NCBI RefSeq assembly: GCF_012524115.1
Contig: NZ_JAAZWB010000061.1
Location: 1 to 58,105 of the forward strand
Source: Bacillus sp. RO1
Lineage (GTDB): Bacteria > Bacillota > Bacilli > Bacillales > Bacillaceae_I
Direction of reading: 5' to 3'
Length of the DNA stretch: 58,105 bases
The notes beneath the pieces were generated by a model. That model did not search any database. It was given only the letters and a program-made list of their open reading frames with translations, and was not told the DNA's origin. Position numbers and translations under genes: made by a program. The stretch's first letter is position 1. Each line of letters opens with the position of its first letter. Positions 28,597 through 35,915 of this stretch are shown in pieces.

Positions 28597-29385
28597 TTAA
28601 ATAGATTTGACCATCCCACCATCCACCAAGAAGGAGCTGCCAGTCATATAGCTGTTTGCATCTGACACAAGAAATGTTACCACTTTTGCAAATTCTTCCG
28701 GTTCACCATAGCGACCAAGCGGAATACCCGCTTTGACTTTCTCTTCCATCTCCGCTTTCGTAATACCCTGTTTCTCCGCATTCACTTCATCTAAAAATGC
28801 CACTCTGTCTGTAGCAATTCTTCCCGGTGCAACAGTATTGATCAAAATGTTATCTCCCGCAAGCTCACCAGCTAAAGTCTTAGTCAAACCAACGATGCCT
28901 GTACGGAACGTATTGGATAGCAATAGACCTGGAATAGGTTCCTTAATGGAGGAAGAAGCGATGTTGATGATTTTCCCTCCGTTTTTCTTGAGGTGGGGAA
29001 GTGCTTCCCGAATGGTTCGGATATAGCTTAATAGATTCAATTCAAAAGCCTGCTGCCACTGTTCATCTGTGATCTGTTCAAATGAACCGGCAGGGGGGCC
29101 ACCAGCGTTATTCACCAAAATATCTAGTCGACCATATGTATCCACCGCATGTTGAACGGCACGTTGAATTTGAGAAGAATCTGTAATATCTGTTTGAATA
29201 TAGGAAGCTCGACCACCATTATTTTTCAATAGTTCAGCTTGCACATCAGCTAACTTTTCTTCATTTCTGCTCGCAAGGACCACATTGACTCCTTCTTCAA
29301 TGAGAGATGCGGCAATTGCCTTTCCAAGCCCTTGGCTAGAAGCCATAACAAGAGCCGTTTTTCCCTTAAGATTCATTTCCATCAA
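28597..29385 (-). CDS. SDR-family oxidoreductase with altered active site
   Basis: The 262-residue protein has a Rossmann fold with ASSQGLGKA (15-23), NNAGG (92-96) and a C-terminal TGSSFLVDGGMVKS. At the place of the catalytic YxxxK it has S157-x-x-x-R161 (SNTFRTGIVGLTK), so Tyr and Lys are replaced although the serine site (IASSS, 142-146) remains. An SDR subgroup with an imperfect tetrad is known; the reaction is not. The start is TTG 29385 or the next codon ATG, after GGAAGG. The promoter overlaps a strong cre-like site. Confidence 0.8.
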   Translation of the reverse strand: MMEMNLKGKTALVMASSQGLGKAIAASLIEEGVNVVLASRNEEKLADVQAELLKNNGGRASYIQTDITDSSQIQRAVQHAVDTYGRLDILVNNAGGPPAGSFEQITDEQWQQAFELNLLSYIRTIREALPHLKKNGGKIINIASSSIKEPIPGLLLSNTFRTGIVGLTKTLAGELAGDNILINTVAPGRIATDRVAFLDEVNAEKQGITKAEMEEKVKAGIPLGRYGEPEEFAKVVTFLVSDANSYMTGSSFLVDGGMVKSI

Positions 29386-29413
29386 ACAACACGCCCTTCC
29401 TTATAATACTACT

Positions 29414-29441
29414 ATTATAACGTTTTCAATTTGCGTTGTAA
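29414..29441 (-). promoter_or_regulatory. SDR gene promoter overlapped by a cre-like site
   Basis: -35 TTACAA (29436-29441), 16-nt spacer, -10 TATAAT (29414-29419). TGAAAACGTTATAA (minus strand of 29415-29428) matches 13 of 14 positions of the CcpA cre consensus TGWAARCGYTWNCW and covers the -10. Carbon catabolite repression is inferred. Confidence 0.6.
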
Positions 29442-29459
29442 CGAATTATAACCTAAAGA

Positions 29460-29490
29460 AAAACAGCCACATCTAATGGCTGTTTTTCTA
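29460..29490. terminator. Terminator of the ArsR-family gene
   Basis: A 10-bp perfect stem (AAAACAGCCA / TGGCTGTTTT) with flanking A/T runs, adjoining the ArsR stop codon. Confidence 0.8.
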
Positions 29491-29494
29491 ATAA

Positions 29495-29797
29495 CTAAAG
29501 ACATTCACTCTCAACTATTCCAATCAAATCCTTTAGCATTGCAACAGATGTTTCCAAACTCAAAGAGTAAATTCGTTGCGTTCCCTTTTGCTCAATTTCG
29601 ACAAGCTTATTATCACGTAATATTTTCAAGTGATGAGAAATTGCAGGCCTGGAAAGTCTGGATGCTTCTGCAATTTCTGTAACAGTCAATGCTTCTTTTT
29701 CTGCCAGTAGTAAAATAATATCCTGTCGTGCTTCATCCGCAAGTACTTGGAATAGCGGGATACAATCTCGAAATGTTTGAATTGCTTTTTCATTCAT
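29495..29797 (-). CDS. ArsR-family winged-helix regulator
   Basis: The protein has 100 residues from the ATG with GAAGGAGT 7 nt upstream; a longer frame starts eight codons earlier. The winged HTH spans about 38-65 (VTEIAEASRLSRPAISHHLKIL), followed by a beta wing (GTQRIYSLS). It lacks the CxC metal site of ArsR/CadC types, so metal sensing by that site is not expected. An extended -10 TTGGTATAAT lies at 29836-29845. The target may be itself or the adjacent SDR gene; this is not shown. Confidence 0.85.
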   Translation of the reverse strand: MNEKAIQTFRDCIPLFQVLADEARQDIILLLAEKEALTVTEIAEASRLSRPAISHHLKILRDNKLVEIEQKGTQRIYSLSLETSVAMLKDLIGIVESECL

Positions 29798-29900
29798 ATA
29801 AAATACTCCTTCATCGTCCACTTCATCTTTATCCCATTATACCAAGAAAACAGAGCAATTGGGACATAGAAGCTACAAATCTATTCTCTGATCCGTGCCA

Positions 29901-32042
29901 TCAGTCTGTCTCACTACCGTTATTCTTATCTTTACTAAACAAAGGAAATCTTTCGCCTTCAAGTTCATTGTAATACGTAAAAGTATAGTCAGCGTTTATC
30001 ACCAATGTTTCAGGAAACCCTTCTTCGGTATCATAAGGGACAATGTCCACATGAAGCAATTTTTTGGGACCTTCTTTGTGCATATCCTCGTAATGATGCC
30101 AGCCTTCAGTTGGAATGTAATTACCATTTTTATCTGATAGATTCCAACCGATATCTCCACTTGCTCCGTCTTGTTGACTCTCCCCATTAATAATTAAAGC
30201 ATACTTTCTGATAGTACCTTTCCCGTCCTTAACAGGTGTAAGACTGTAATCCAACAATTGATAACTATTAATCTTACCATCTAAAGGTGTTGCTTCGGTT
30301 TCTTTAAGAGGGATTTCCATAGAGAAGAATGCTGGCTCCTGGACAGAAGCCCCCATCATTTGAATATAAAGTTCCTCCATTGGATTTTCTAGTTTTCCCT
30401 GTAGATGGTGTTTCCCCATACGTTGCTGTTCTTCATTCCCCATATAATAATGCGAGTAATGTACCTCTATCGGTTCAATAGATTTTGGAGGTTCCATAAA
30501 ATGAAAGTAGTTAGGCAATACGAAGTGTTCCTCTTCCGTTGTTACATGTAACCCGACATGACGCCCCTGGCTTATCTCTTGCATCCTATATTCTTGATCA
30601 TGCTCTTTCAGAAGCTCCATTAATCTGGCTTCCTCTTCTTCTGTATGGTTGACGGAATACCTTATTTTAGTTCCGTTTTTGCTATAGGTAGCATCCATTA
30701 GTTCGACGACTATCTTATCTGCAATGGTCATTTTCTTGTCCAGTTTGACCGTTACAGCAGTGTCTTCTACCTTGTCATACCTTATTGGAATTTCCAGGTT
30801 CCACTTTCCAAACTGTCCCTGCAGTCGAGCAAAGTTTATTTCCAAATTAAACTCATCAGGCAGATCTTCTGGCATTTTCACAAGATAGTATGGTCTTTCT
30901 TTTTCCTTCCCTTCCTCTTCTGCAGGACTCGTAGGATACCGAAGATGATCAGGGATGGTTGCTTCAAAGGGATATTGCTTACCGTATTCATCTACAATCT
31001 TCAAGGGATTGTAACTATAAAAATCCACATCTTCAAAAGGATAAGTCTTAGGTGGTTCTTCTCCATCTCTACTGATTTCATAATAAATAGCCATGTAAAG
31101 AGAGTCGATTTCCACCTTTGTGATCTCAAGAGTTATTTCTTTATCGGTTACTGCGTATGTACCATCCGTCCAAACATTATAGATGGTTCCATGCTCCATA
31201 TACGTGGATACCATCGAGGCAAGCGGCTTCAATGTTGGTAAAATAATTGCACTGAATAGGAAGACTGCCCCTAATATCCCTACTACACTAAGTTGATATT
31301 TCCATGTGCGGTGCTTTGGTTTTGGAGGAACGTAGGGGGTAAGCCTACTCAACACTTTATCGTTAAATGATTCATTAAGCTTTGGGTATTCCAAAACTTT
31401 CTCTAACGTAGATTCTTCTTGTTTAAGCAAATGTAATACTTCTCTACAATCAGGGCAGAACTCTAAATGATCCTTCATCCTCTGTTCCTTATCCTGATTT
31501 AACTTTCCATCAAAATGTTGAGAAAGCTCATCCACCCTATAGCAATCTCCACCTGTTTGTTGGATATCAACTGATAAAGTGGAACGTCGAATTTGATATA
31601 TGGCGTTTAAATAATTTTCTTCTATTTCCTCCTTGCTTGCGCCAATTAACCCTGTGAGTTTATCAGGTGTATAACCCAACAGCTTAATTAGAAGGAATGG
31701 AAATTTTTCTTCTGGAGCCAAGGAATGAAGCGCTTCTTCCATCTCAATATAATGAGGATTATGAAAAGGGAGTTTAGCCTGTTGTGTAGTGTCTTTCTTC
31801 ACACCTATAATCGGAATGAATCGTTCATGAAGCCAATCAGAAAAAAATACGGAATCATCGTATACTTCCAAGTCTTGATAAACTTCAATAAAGCCTTCTT
31901 CTATCAGTTTTTCTGCTTCTGCTTCACTTGCACACATATGATAGGCAACTGCAAACAGCTTATCCTTATAGCGGTCCATTATCTGATGGTATATGTTTTT
32001 GTTACCTGCTAAAATCTCTTCTATTTCAAGACTCTCATTCAA
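29901..32042 (-). CDS. Fused sigma-like/zinc anti-sigma transmembrane protein
   Basis: The 713-residue protein has, in order: a divergent ECF sigma region 2 (about 8-80; KDKLFAVAYHMCASEAEAEK), a divergent region 4 (98-155; YTPDKLTGLIGASKEEIEEN), a zinc anti-sigma motif H192-x3-C196-x2-C199 (HLEFCPDC), a membrane span (about 249-270), and an extracytoplasmic beta-rich part of some 440 residues resembling DUF4179/DUF5643 ectodomains. A sigma factor and its membrane anti-sigma factor are normally two genes; here they are one chain. The sigma part has lost many basic DNA-contact residues (EEIEENYLNAIYQIRR where TVKSRL-type residues are usual). The start is TTG, 8 nt after GGGTGA. The frame is open throughout, so it is not a frameshift artefact of two overlapping genes. 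Confidence 0.8.
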   Translation of the reverse strand: MNESLEIEEILAGNKNIYHQIMDRYKDKLFAVAYHMCASEAEAEKLIEEGFIEVYQDLEVYDDSVFFSDWLHERFIPIIGVKKDTTQQAKLPFHNPHYIEMEEALHSLAPEEKFPFLLIKLLGYTPDKLTGLIGASKEEIEENYLNAIYQIRRSTLSVDIQQTGGDCYRVDELSQHFDGKLNQDKEQRMKDHLEFCPDCREVLHLLKQEESTLEKVLEYPKLNESFNDKVLSRLTPYVPPKPKHRTWKYQLSVVGILGAVFLFSAIILPTLKPLASMVSTYMEHGTIYNVWTDGTYAVTDKEITLEITKVEIDSLYMAIYYEISRDGEEPPKTYPFEDVDFYSYNPLKIVDEYGKQYPFEATIPDHLRYPTSPAEEEGKEKERPYYLVKMPEDLPDEFNLEINFARLQGQFGKWNLEIPIRYDKVEDTAVTVKLDKKMTIADKIVVELMDATYSKNGTKIRYSVNHTEEEEARLMELLKEHDQEYRMQEISQGRHVGLHVTTEEEHFVLPNYFHFMEPPKSIEPIEVHYSHYYMGNEEQQRMGKHHLQGKLENPMEELYIQMMGASVQEPAFFSMEIPLKETEATPLDGKINSYQLLDYSLTPVKDGKGTIRKYALIINGESQQDGASGDIGWNLSDKNGNYIPTEGWHHYEDMHKEGPKKLLHVDIVPYDTEEGFPETLVINADYTFTYYNELEGERFPLFSKDKNNGSETD

Positions 32043-32086
32043 ATCCTATTTCACCCTTTTTATGAATCTTTTGTCTTATTCCCACT

Positions 32087-32121
32087 ATTATACCATTTAC
32101 AAGGGTTATTTTCAGAAAAAT
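32087..32121 (-). promoter_or_regulatory. Promoter of the fusion gene with CodY-like box
   Basis: An extended -10, TGGTATAAT (32087-32095), has no good -35. TATTTTCAGAAAAAT (32107-32121) matches 13 of 15 CodY positions and covers the -35 position, a repressor arrangement. Confidence 0.5.
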
Positions 32122-32151
32122 GAATGTATTCACACAGTAAAACTTCCCCCA

Positions 32152-32182
32152 AAAAAAAGAAGCCACCAATTTAAGCAGCTCC
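32152..32182 (-). terminator. Terminator of the 38-residue ORF
   Basis: An 8-bp stem with G-U pairs (GGAGCTGC with GTGGCTTC) is followed on the minus strand by T8. It lies right after the small ORF stop. Confidence 0.7.
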
Positions 32183-32184
32183 CA

Positions 32185-32301
32185 TTAAAATCTTCGAACA
32201 ATATCACTTTTAAGGTATATTTCCATTCTTTTTTCATCCATCGAGGCTTCCTGTTTTTTTGCCAAATCCTCATTTTTTCTTCCAAATAATAATGTTAACA
32301 T
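32185..32301 (-). CDS. Small 38-residue protein, unknown
   Basis: This short frame encodes a protein beginning MLTLLFGRKNEDLAKKQ and ending SDIVRRF: a hydrophobic start followed by a highly charged helix. Support: GGAGG 9 nt before the ATG, an immediate strong terminator, and a TATACT -10-like hexamer about 45 bp upstream. An ATG three codons earlier is too near the ribosome site. I do not recognise it. The layout recalls small Bacillus regulatory or membrane-binding peptides, but that is only a resemblance. Confidence 0.6.
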   Translation of the reverse strand: MLTLLFGRKNEDLAKKQEASMDEKRMEIYLKSDIVRRF

Positions 32302-32401
32302 TGTTTTCATCCTCCATCATTCCTTTGTTTTCTTCTCACTCTTAGTATAGATATTTGCGCTGTTTTCGATAACATACTGTAGAATGGTTTTCTTTCATTC
32401 T

Positions 32402-32508
32402 TTTACCTACAGTCATTTCCAGCTTTATACTGAAAGATACTAAGTCTTGAGGAGGAGAAGAAAAAATGCCCATGAAAAAAAGAGATGCATCCGATTCATC
32501 TCTTTTTT
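32402..32508 (+). other. Short transcription unit with strong ribosome site (small RNA or 22-codon ORF)
   Basis: A promoter-like TTTACC, 18-nt gap, TATACT (32402-32431) precedes GAGGAGGAG and an ATG at 32466 opening a 22-codon frame (MPMKKRDASDSS...). A perfect 10-bp terminator stem (AAAAGAGATG 32478-32487, CATCTCTTTT 32497-32506) with T6 lies inside that frame. The transcript would end near 32510, within or before the stop codon. Confidence 0.4.
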
Positions 32509-32734
32509 GCCAGGCATCAAGTTTGGGAAAGTAGCCTAATTTTCATGATAAAGGGTAAAGGTTGTTCCGTTGCATCTATTCATTATGAAAAAGGGGAGTA
32601 ATTCATGACATGTTAGACAAGACAACAGCTTTGTTACGGCTAAAAGTGTGAAACAACCTTACAATGATTATTATATTTCCCAATTGTTAAATTGGTTTGA
32701 TGGTAATATTAACATTTTGTAAAACATCTAACAC

Positions 32735-33757
32735 TTATAAAACACGAATCGCTTTTACCGCTCTTGGTTTCCAGTACGTATTATATGAAGAGAAAGCAAC
32801 GCCTGTACTTGTAGCTGCATGAAGAAGAGTGTTTGGATCGGTTACGATAGAAACATGATTGATCACACCATCACCTTCTGTATCAAAAAATACCAAATCC
32901 CCTTTGCGGATCTCACTTAATGGTATTTCTTTTCCTACATTCGCTTGTTGCACTGAAGTTCTTGGAAGGTTGATTCCGTTTTCAGCAAAGACTCTTACCG
33001 TAAAGGAGGAACAATCGAATGCATCGATTCTGTTGGTTGACGCACCATACAAGTATTTAGCACCCAGATATTTTTTACCTGTTTCAATGATGGCATCCGC
33101 TTTCGCTTCCCAAGCGGAGTCGGTACCAGGATTGCTAGTAGCATTTCCTGGGATATTGATTACTTGTCCAATAGAAATACGGTTTGCATCTTTAATCGAT
33201 GGGTTCGCAGACAACAAGGCATTTAGGGTTACACCATGTCTACTGGCAACAGAGGAAAGGTTGTCCCCACTTTTTATGATGTATGTGTTAGCTGTAGGCT
33301 GCTCTGGTTGGCTTGGACTAGGAGTGTTAGGCTGGCCCGGTGTTTGGTCGCTTGGTGCAGCTACAATTATTTTTTGCCCTACATAAATTCTATTTACGTC
33401 GTTAATTGATGGATTTAGCTTTAAAAGGTTCGCTAAGGTTGTTTGGTGGACCTTTGCTATCATGGATAAAGAATCTCCTGCTTTAATCGTGTATATCTTA
33501 GAAGTAGGTTGGCTTGGAGTAGGGGCTGGGGCTGGTTGTGAAGCGGACCCGCCTGCTTTTAAAACTAGATTTTGCCCTGGATAAATTAGATCACTAGTAA
33601 GGTTATTCCATGACTTAATATTACTGACGGAAACCTGATTATTATTAGCTATCTTCCATAAGGAATCACCAGATTTTACAACGTAGTCGGAAGCATAAGC
33701 TTGTCCTGAAAACATGATGGAAGTTACGAGAGCACCTGCCATTACTTTCTTTTTCAT
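32735..33757 (-). CDS. Secreted LysM/NlpC-P60 peptidoglycan endopeptidase
   Basis: The 340-residue LytE-type protein has a signal peptide (1-22), three LysM cell-wall binding modules (about 24-68, 88-132, 158-203) separated by Pro/Ser-rich linkers, and a C-terminal NlpC/P60 domain (about 217-340) with C249 (AFDCSSF), H301 (GVINHVSIV) and H313. It should cleave D-gamma-glutamyl-diaminopimelate bonds in cell-wall peptides during growth or separation. The ATG at 33757 has GAGGAGA about 10 nt upstream; a GTG nine codons earlier is less likely. A CodY-like box (33837-33851) lies upstream. Confidence 0.92.
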   Translation of the reverse strand: MKKKVMAGALVTSIMFSGQAYASDYVVKSGDSLWKIANNNQVSVSNIKSWNNLTSDLIYPGQNLVLKAGGSASQPAPAPTPSQPTSKIYTIKAGDSLSMIAKVHQTTLANLLKLNPSINDVNRIYVGQKIIVAAPSDQTPGQPNTPSPSQPEQPTANTYIIKSGDNLSSVASRHGVTLNALLSANPSIKDANRISIGQVINIPGNATSNPGTDSAWEAKADAIIETGKKYLGAKYLYGASTNRIDAFDCSSFTVRVFAENGINLPRTSVQQANVGKEIPLSEIRKGDLVFFDTEGDGVINHVSIVTDPNTLLHAATSTGVAFSSYNTYWKPRAVKAIRVL

Positions 33758-33836
33758 GATTGTTCCATTCTCCTCTTTGGTCACTTTTTTCTATGTATAG
33801 TTTTATAGTAGCATGAATTTTTCCACAAGAATATAG

Positions 33837-33851
33837 AATTTTCTTCAAATT
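33837..33851. promoter_or_regulatory. Candidate CodY box upstream of the LysM hydrolase
   Basis: AATTTTCTTCAAATT matches 13 of 15 consensus positions, 80 bp before the start codon. The stretch is AT-rich, so chance is possible. Confidence 0.3.
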
Positions 33852-33866
33852 TATGTTAAAAACGAC

Positions 33867-33899
33867 AAAAAGCTTGTAGAACTAAACTTTCTACAAGCC
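33867..33899 (-). terminator. Terminator of the Mn catalase gene, beyond repeat copy C
   Basis: GCTTGTAG / CTACAAGC arms are followed on the minus strand by TTTTTG. The repeat copy C (33924-34053) lies between this terminator and the catalase stop codon. Confidence 0.65.
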
Positions 33900-33923
33900 T
33901 GTTTTAAGGATTCTTATATACTC

Positions 33924-34053
33924 CGCTATTGATTTCCGCAAATGGCTTCGCTTTCCGCGGGGCGACCTTGAGCCTCCTCACAACGCTTCAGGGGTCTCAA
34001 CAATGTCGCTACTCCCCCGCAGGAGTCTTCGCCATTTGCTCCAATCAACACCT
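33924..34053 (+). repeat. Palindromic intergenic repeat, copy C
   Basis: A full but divergent copy: CGCTATTGATTTCCGC left arm, CCGCGGGGCGACCTTGAGCC centre, GGAGTCTTCGCCATTTGCTC and CAATCAACACCTAG right arm. It lies in the probable 3' untranslated region of the catalase gene. Confidence 0.9.
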
Positions 34054-34096
34054 AGAAATCCTCAAATTTAATCAATCCCATTATTACATATTTAGT

Positions 34097-34993
34097 TTAA
34101 ATCCCCGCGGATCTTTGGAGTCTTTTGGCGATTTCCATGAAGTCTTCTTGGGAGATTCCTGGTGCGAATTCTTCAGGGACACTTTGTAGGTCAGGCATTG
34201 GGCCTCCAGGTGGAGATCCTTGGATAACTTCTAGCTTCCCTCCATCTACTGGGTGATTTCCCTTCCAAATCATGGCTACATCCTTATAATCACTCGGACT
34301 GAAAGTGTATAACTTACGGTGGGCTCCTTCGGCTTCGAATTTCCTCGTTGTTTCAAACGCCTTGTTTTCCAAGCTTGGTATAGGAACAAGCTTGGTAATG
34401 TCTACTCCTGTCGCAATCTCCAGGGCTTTTGCATATGCCACAACATGCACCCCTCCCCGAACGAGGAGGTATCCGATCATTTCTCGCGCTACTGGGTTAT
34501 CTGTCATCTGATATACCCTCATCTTATGGGTTCTGGCCCCACATTCGAGAAAAAAGTTATGCAGTAAGTCCAATACTAAATTTCCACTGTTGAATACATT
34601 ATCACCGGTCCACGCCCTGCCCATGGAATCTCCTGGGAGAGCAGTCTGAGCAGTCGCTATATATTGATAAGTATTGCGAAAATCTTTTGTGTCTCTTAAC
34701 GGCGTTGCATCCGGTGGGGCAGGATATGTAACACCTTCTAGCATCAGGTTAATGGTAGTAGTTACCAGTTCTACATGACCTAGCTCCTCTGCTGTAATAC
34801 TTGCCACCAGATCATAAAACGGTTTCAACTTCTTCTTATTTCGAAAGTTAATGGATTGAAACATATAGTTATTGAGTGTGGACATTTCACCAAATTTTCC
34901 TCCAAGCAGTTCCTGAACAGCCGCAGCTCCATTTGGGTCCGGGTTTTTCGGTTTAGGCAATGGGATCAGTAAGCGATTTGTACGAGAGAACAT
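34097..34993 (-). CDS. Manganese (non-haem) catalase
   Basis: The 298-residue ferritin-like protein of the di-manganese catalase family has likely ligands E36 (GKFGEMSTL), E70 and H73 (TAEELGHVEL), plus E and H in FFLECGARTHKM and RGGVHVVAY. The C-terminal segment (SPPGGPMPDLQSVPEEFAPG) matches the family tail. It breaks down hydrogen peroxide; relatives in Bacillus are often found in spores or induced by stress. The ATG at 34993 follows GGAGGGGGAAAG. It is monocistronic. Confidence 0.92.
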   Translation of the reverse strand: MFSRTNRLLIPLPKPKNPDPNGAAAVQELLGGKFGEMSTLNNYMFQSINFRNKKKLKPFYDLVASITAEELGHVELVTTTINLMLEGVTYPAPPDATPLRDTKDFRNTYQYIATAQTALPGDSMGRAWTGDNVFNSGNLVLDLLHNFFLECGARTHKMRVYQMTDNPVAREMIGYLLVRGGVHVVAYAKALEIATGVDITKLVPIPSLENKAFETTRKFEAEGAHRKLYTFSPSDYKDVAMIWKGNHPVDGGKLEVIQGSPPGGPMPDLQSVPEEFAPGISQEDFMEIAKRLQRSAGI

Positions 34994-35166
34994 CTTCTTT
35001 CCCCCTCCTCTAAACAATCAAAAAGGCTCTATTTACTTTTATGAAATTTGGGAATTGTCCTATAACCAACGAGAGGCTTTTATCATAGATACGGGACATT
35101 CGCCTATACATTTTGGGTGTTTGTAACATAAGGTATGGTATCAACGCCAAAAGGAGAGATGTATAA

Positions 35167-35259
35167 ATGGGCAAGGACGCAGGCTTTGGAGCAGGCTTCA
35201 CACTTTTCATCATCTTATTTATTCTTCTTATCATCATCGGTGCGGCTTACTTATATTAA
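35167..35259 (+). CDS. YjcZ-family small hydrophobic peptide
   Basis: The 30-residue peptide MGKDAGFGAGFTLFIILFIL... ends IGAAYLY. It matches the YjcZ/YrzK family of tiny sporulation-associated proteins in Bacillales: a Gly/Phe-rich start followed by one membrane segment. AAAGGAGAGA lies 6 nt before the ATG. A terminator follows directly. Sporulation control is known for relatives but not shown here. Confidence 0.85.
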   Translation: MGKDAGFGAGFTLFIILFILLIIIGAAYLY

Positions 35260-35268
35260 ACCTACACC

Positions 35269-35300
35269 AAAACGCAGGTTGCGAACTCCCTGCGTTTTTT
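35269..35300 (+). terminator. Terminator after the YjcZ-like gene
   Basis: A 10-bp perfect stem (AAAACGCAGG / CCTGCGTTTT) followed by T6. Confidence 0.85.
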
Positions 35301-35364
35301 ACATGAGGAAAATACGTTAAATGAACATAATTCAGAAGTGATAGGTCAAGCTAAAAGGAGAGTA

Positions 35365-35454
35365 ATGGCTGGAGGAATCTATATGCAAGAAAAAAGGTAT
35401 CACCATATGGACATACATACTTATACAGGGCCCTCATATGAACAAGCCACTTGA
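35365..35454 (+). CDS. Possible 29-residue leader peptide, coupled to the next gene
   Basis: The short frame MAGGIYMQEKRYHHMDIH... overlaps the start of the following membrane protein gene by 17 bp. Two starts are possible: ATG 35365 after AAAAGGAGA, or ATG 35383 after GGAGG at 7 nt. The downstream gene has only a weak AGGG ribosome site, so translational coupling is plausible. It resembles no family I know. Confidence 0.4.
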   Translation: MAGGIYMQEKRYHHMDIHTYTGPSYEQAT

Positions 35455-35896
35455 ACGATTATTATGGAGCATTGCGCTTCCTGGATTTGGCCAATTACTC
35501 AACAAAAAATATATTAAAGGATTAACCTTTATTTTTCTAGAATTCTTGATTAATGTCCAAGCCAACTTCAATTCCATTATCATGTATAGCTTTATTGGAG
35601 AAATTGACAGGGCAATGACCGAAGCGAATTACTTGTGGCTTATGTTCTATCCATGTTTGTATTTTTTTGCGATGTGGGACGCTTTTAAAGATGCAGGCGG
35701 GGGAAAGTCACCCTATATCTTCCTTCCTTTCGTCAGTTGTGCTTATTTTGTAACAGTCGGACTAATGCTTTCAGGCAAAATAAAGTTATTTGGTGTAATG
35801 GTAGGCCCTGTCTGGATGCCAATTATTTTTGTAATTCCTGGAATAGCTGTTGGTTTTCTTGTACGGGCATTACTATTGTTTTTCACATCAAGGTAA
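35438..35896 (+). CDS. Small multi-span membrane protein, unknown
   Basis: The 152-residue protein has about four membrane spans (about 10-40, 62-85, 95-112, 122-148). The start LLWSIALPGFGQLLNKKYIKG resembles the Pro-Gly-x-Gly-Gln turn of TM2/DUF5683-type membrane proteins. I cannot name a function. It is followed after 19 bp by an alpha/beta hydrolase gene, probably in one operon. Confidence 0.65.
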   Translation: MNKPLERLLWSIALPGFGQLLNKKYIKGLTFIFLEFLINVQANFNSIIMYSFIGEIDRAMTEANYLWLMFYPCLYFFAMWDAFKDAGGGKSPYIFLPFVSCAYFVTVGLMLSGKIKLFGVMVGPVWMPIIFVIPGIAVGFLVRALLLFFTSR

Positions 35897-35915
35897 ATTC
35901 ATGGAGGGCGATGGG

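Larger units (their letters stand above)
32043..32734. other. 692-bp region between the fusion gene and the LysM hydrolase
   Basis: It holds the fusion-gene promoter, the 38-residue ORF with terminator (minus strand), and the short plus-strand unit ending near 32508. From 32510 to 32734 I see nothing further except an ATTTCCCAATTG-like stretch at 32675-32686, similar to half of the subtilisin boxes. Confidence 0.6.

Noticed and set aside
32859-33386. Plus-strand ORF of 175 codons
   Set aside because: Antisense shadow of the LysM/NlpC hydrolase; composition mirrors its Pro/Ser-rich linkers.
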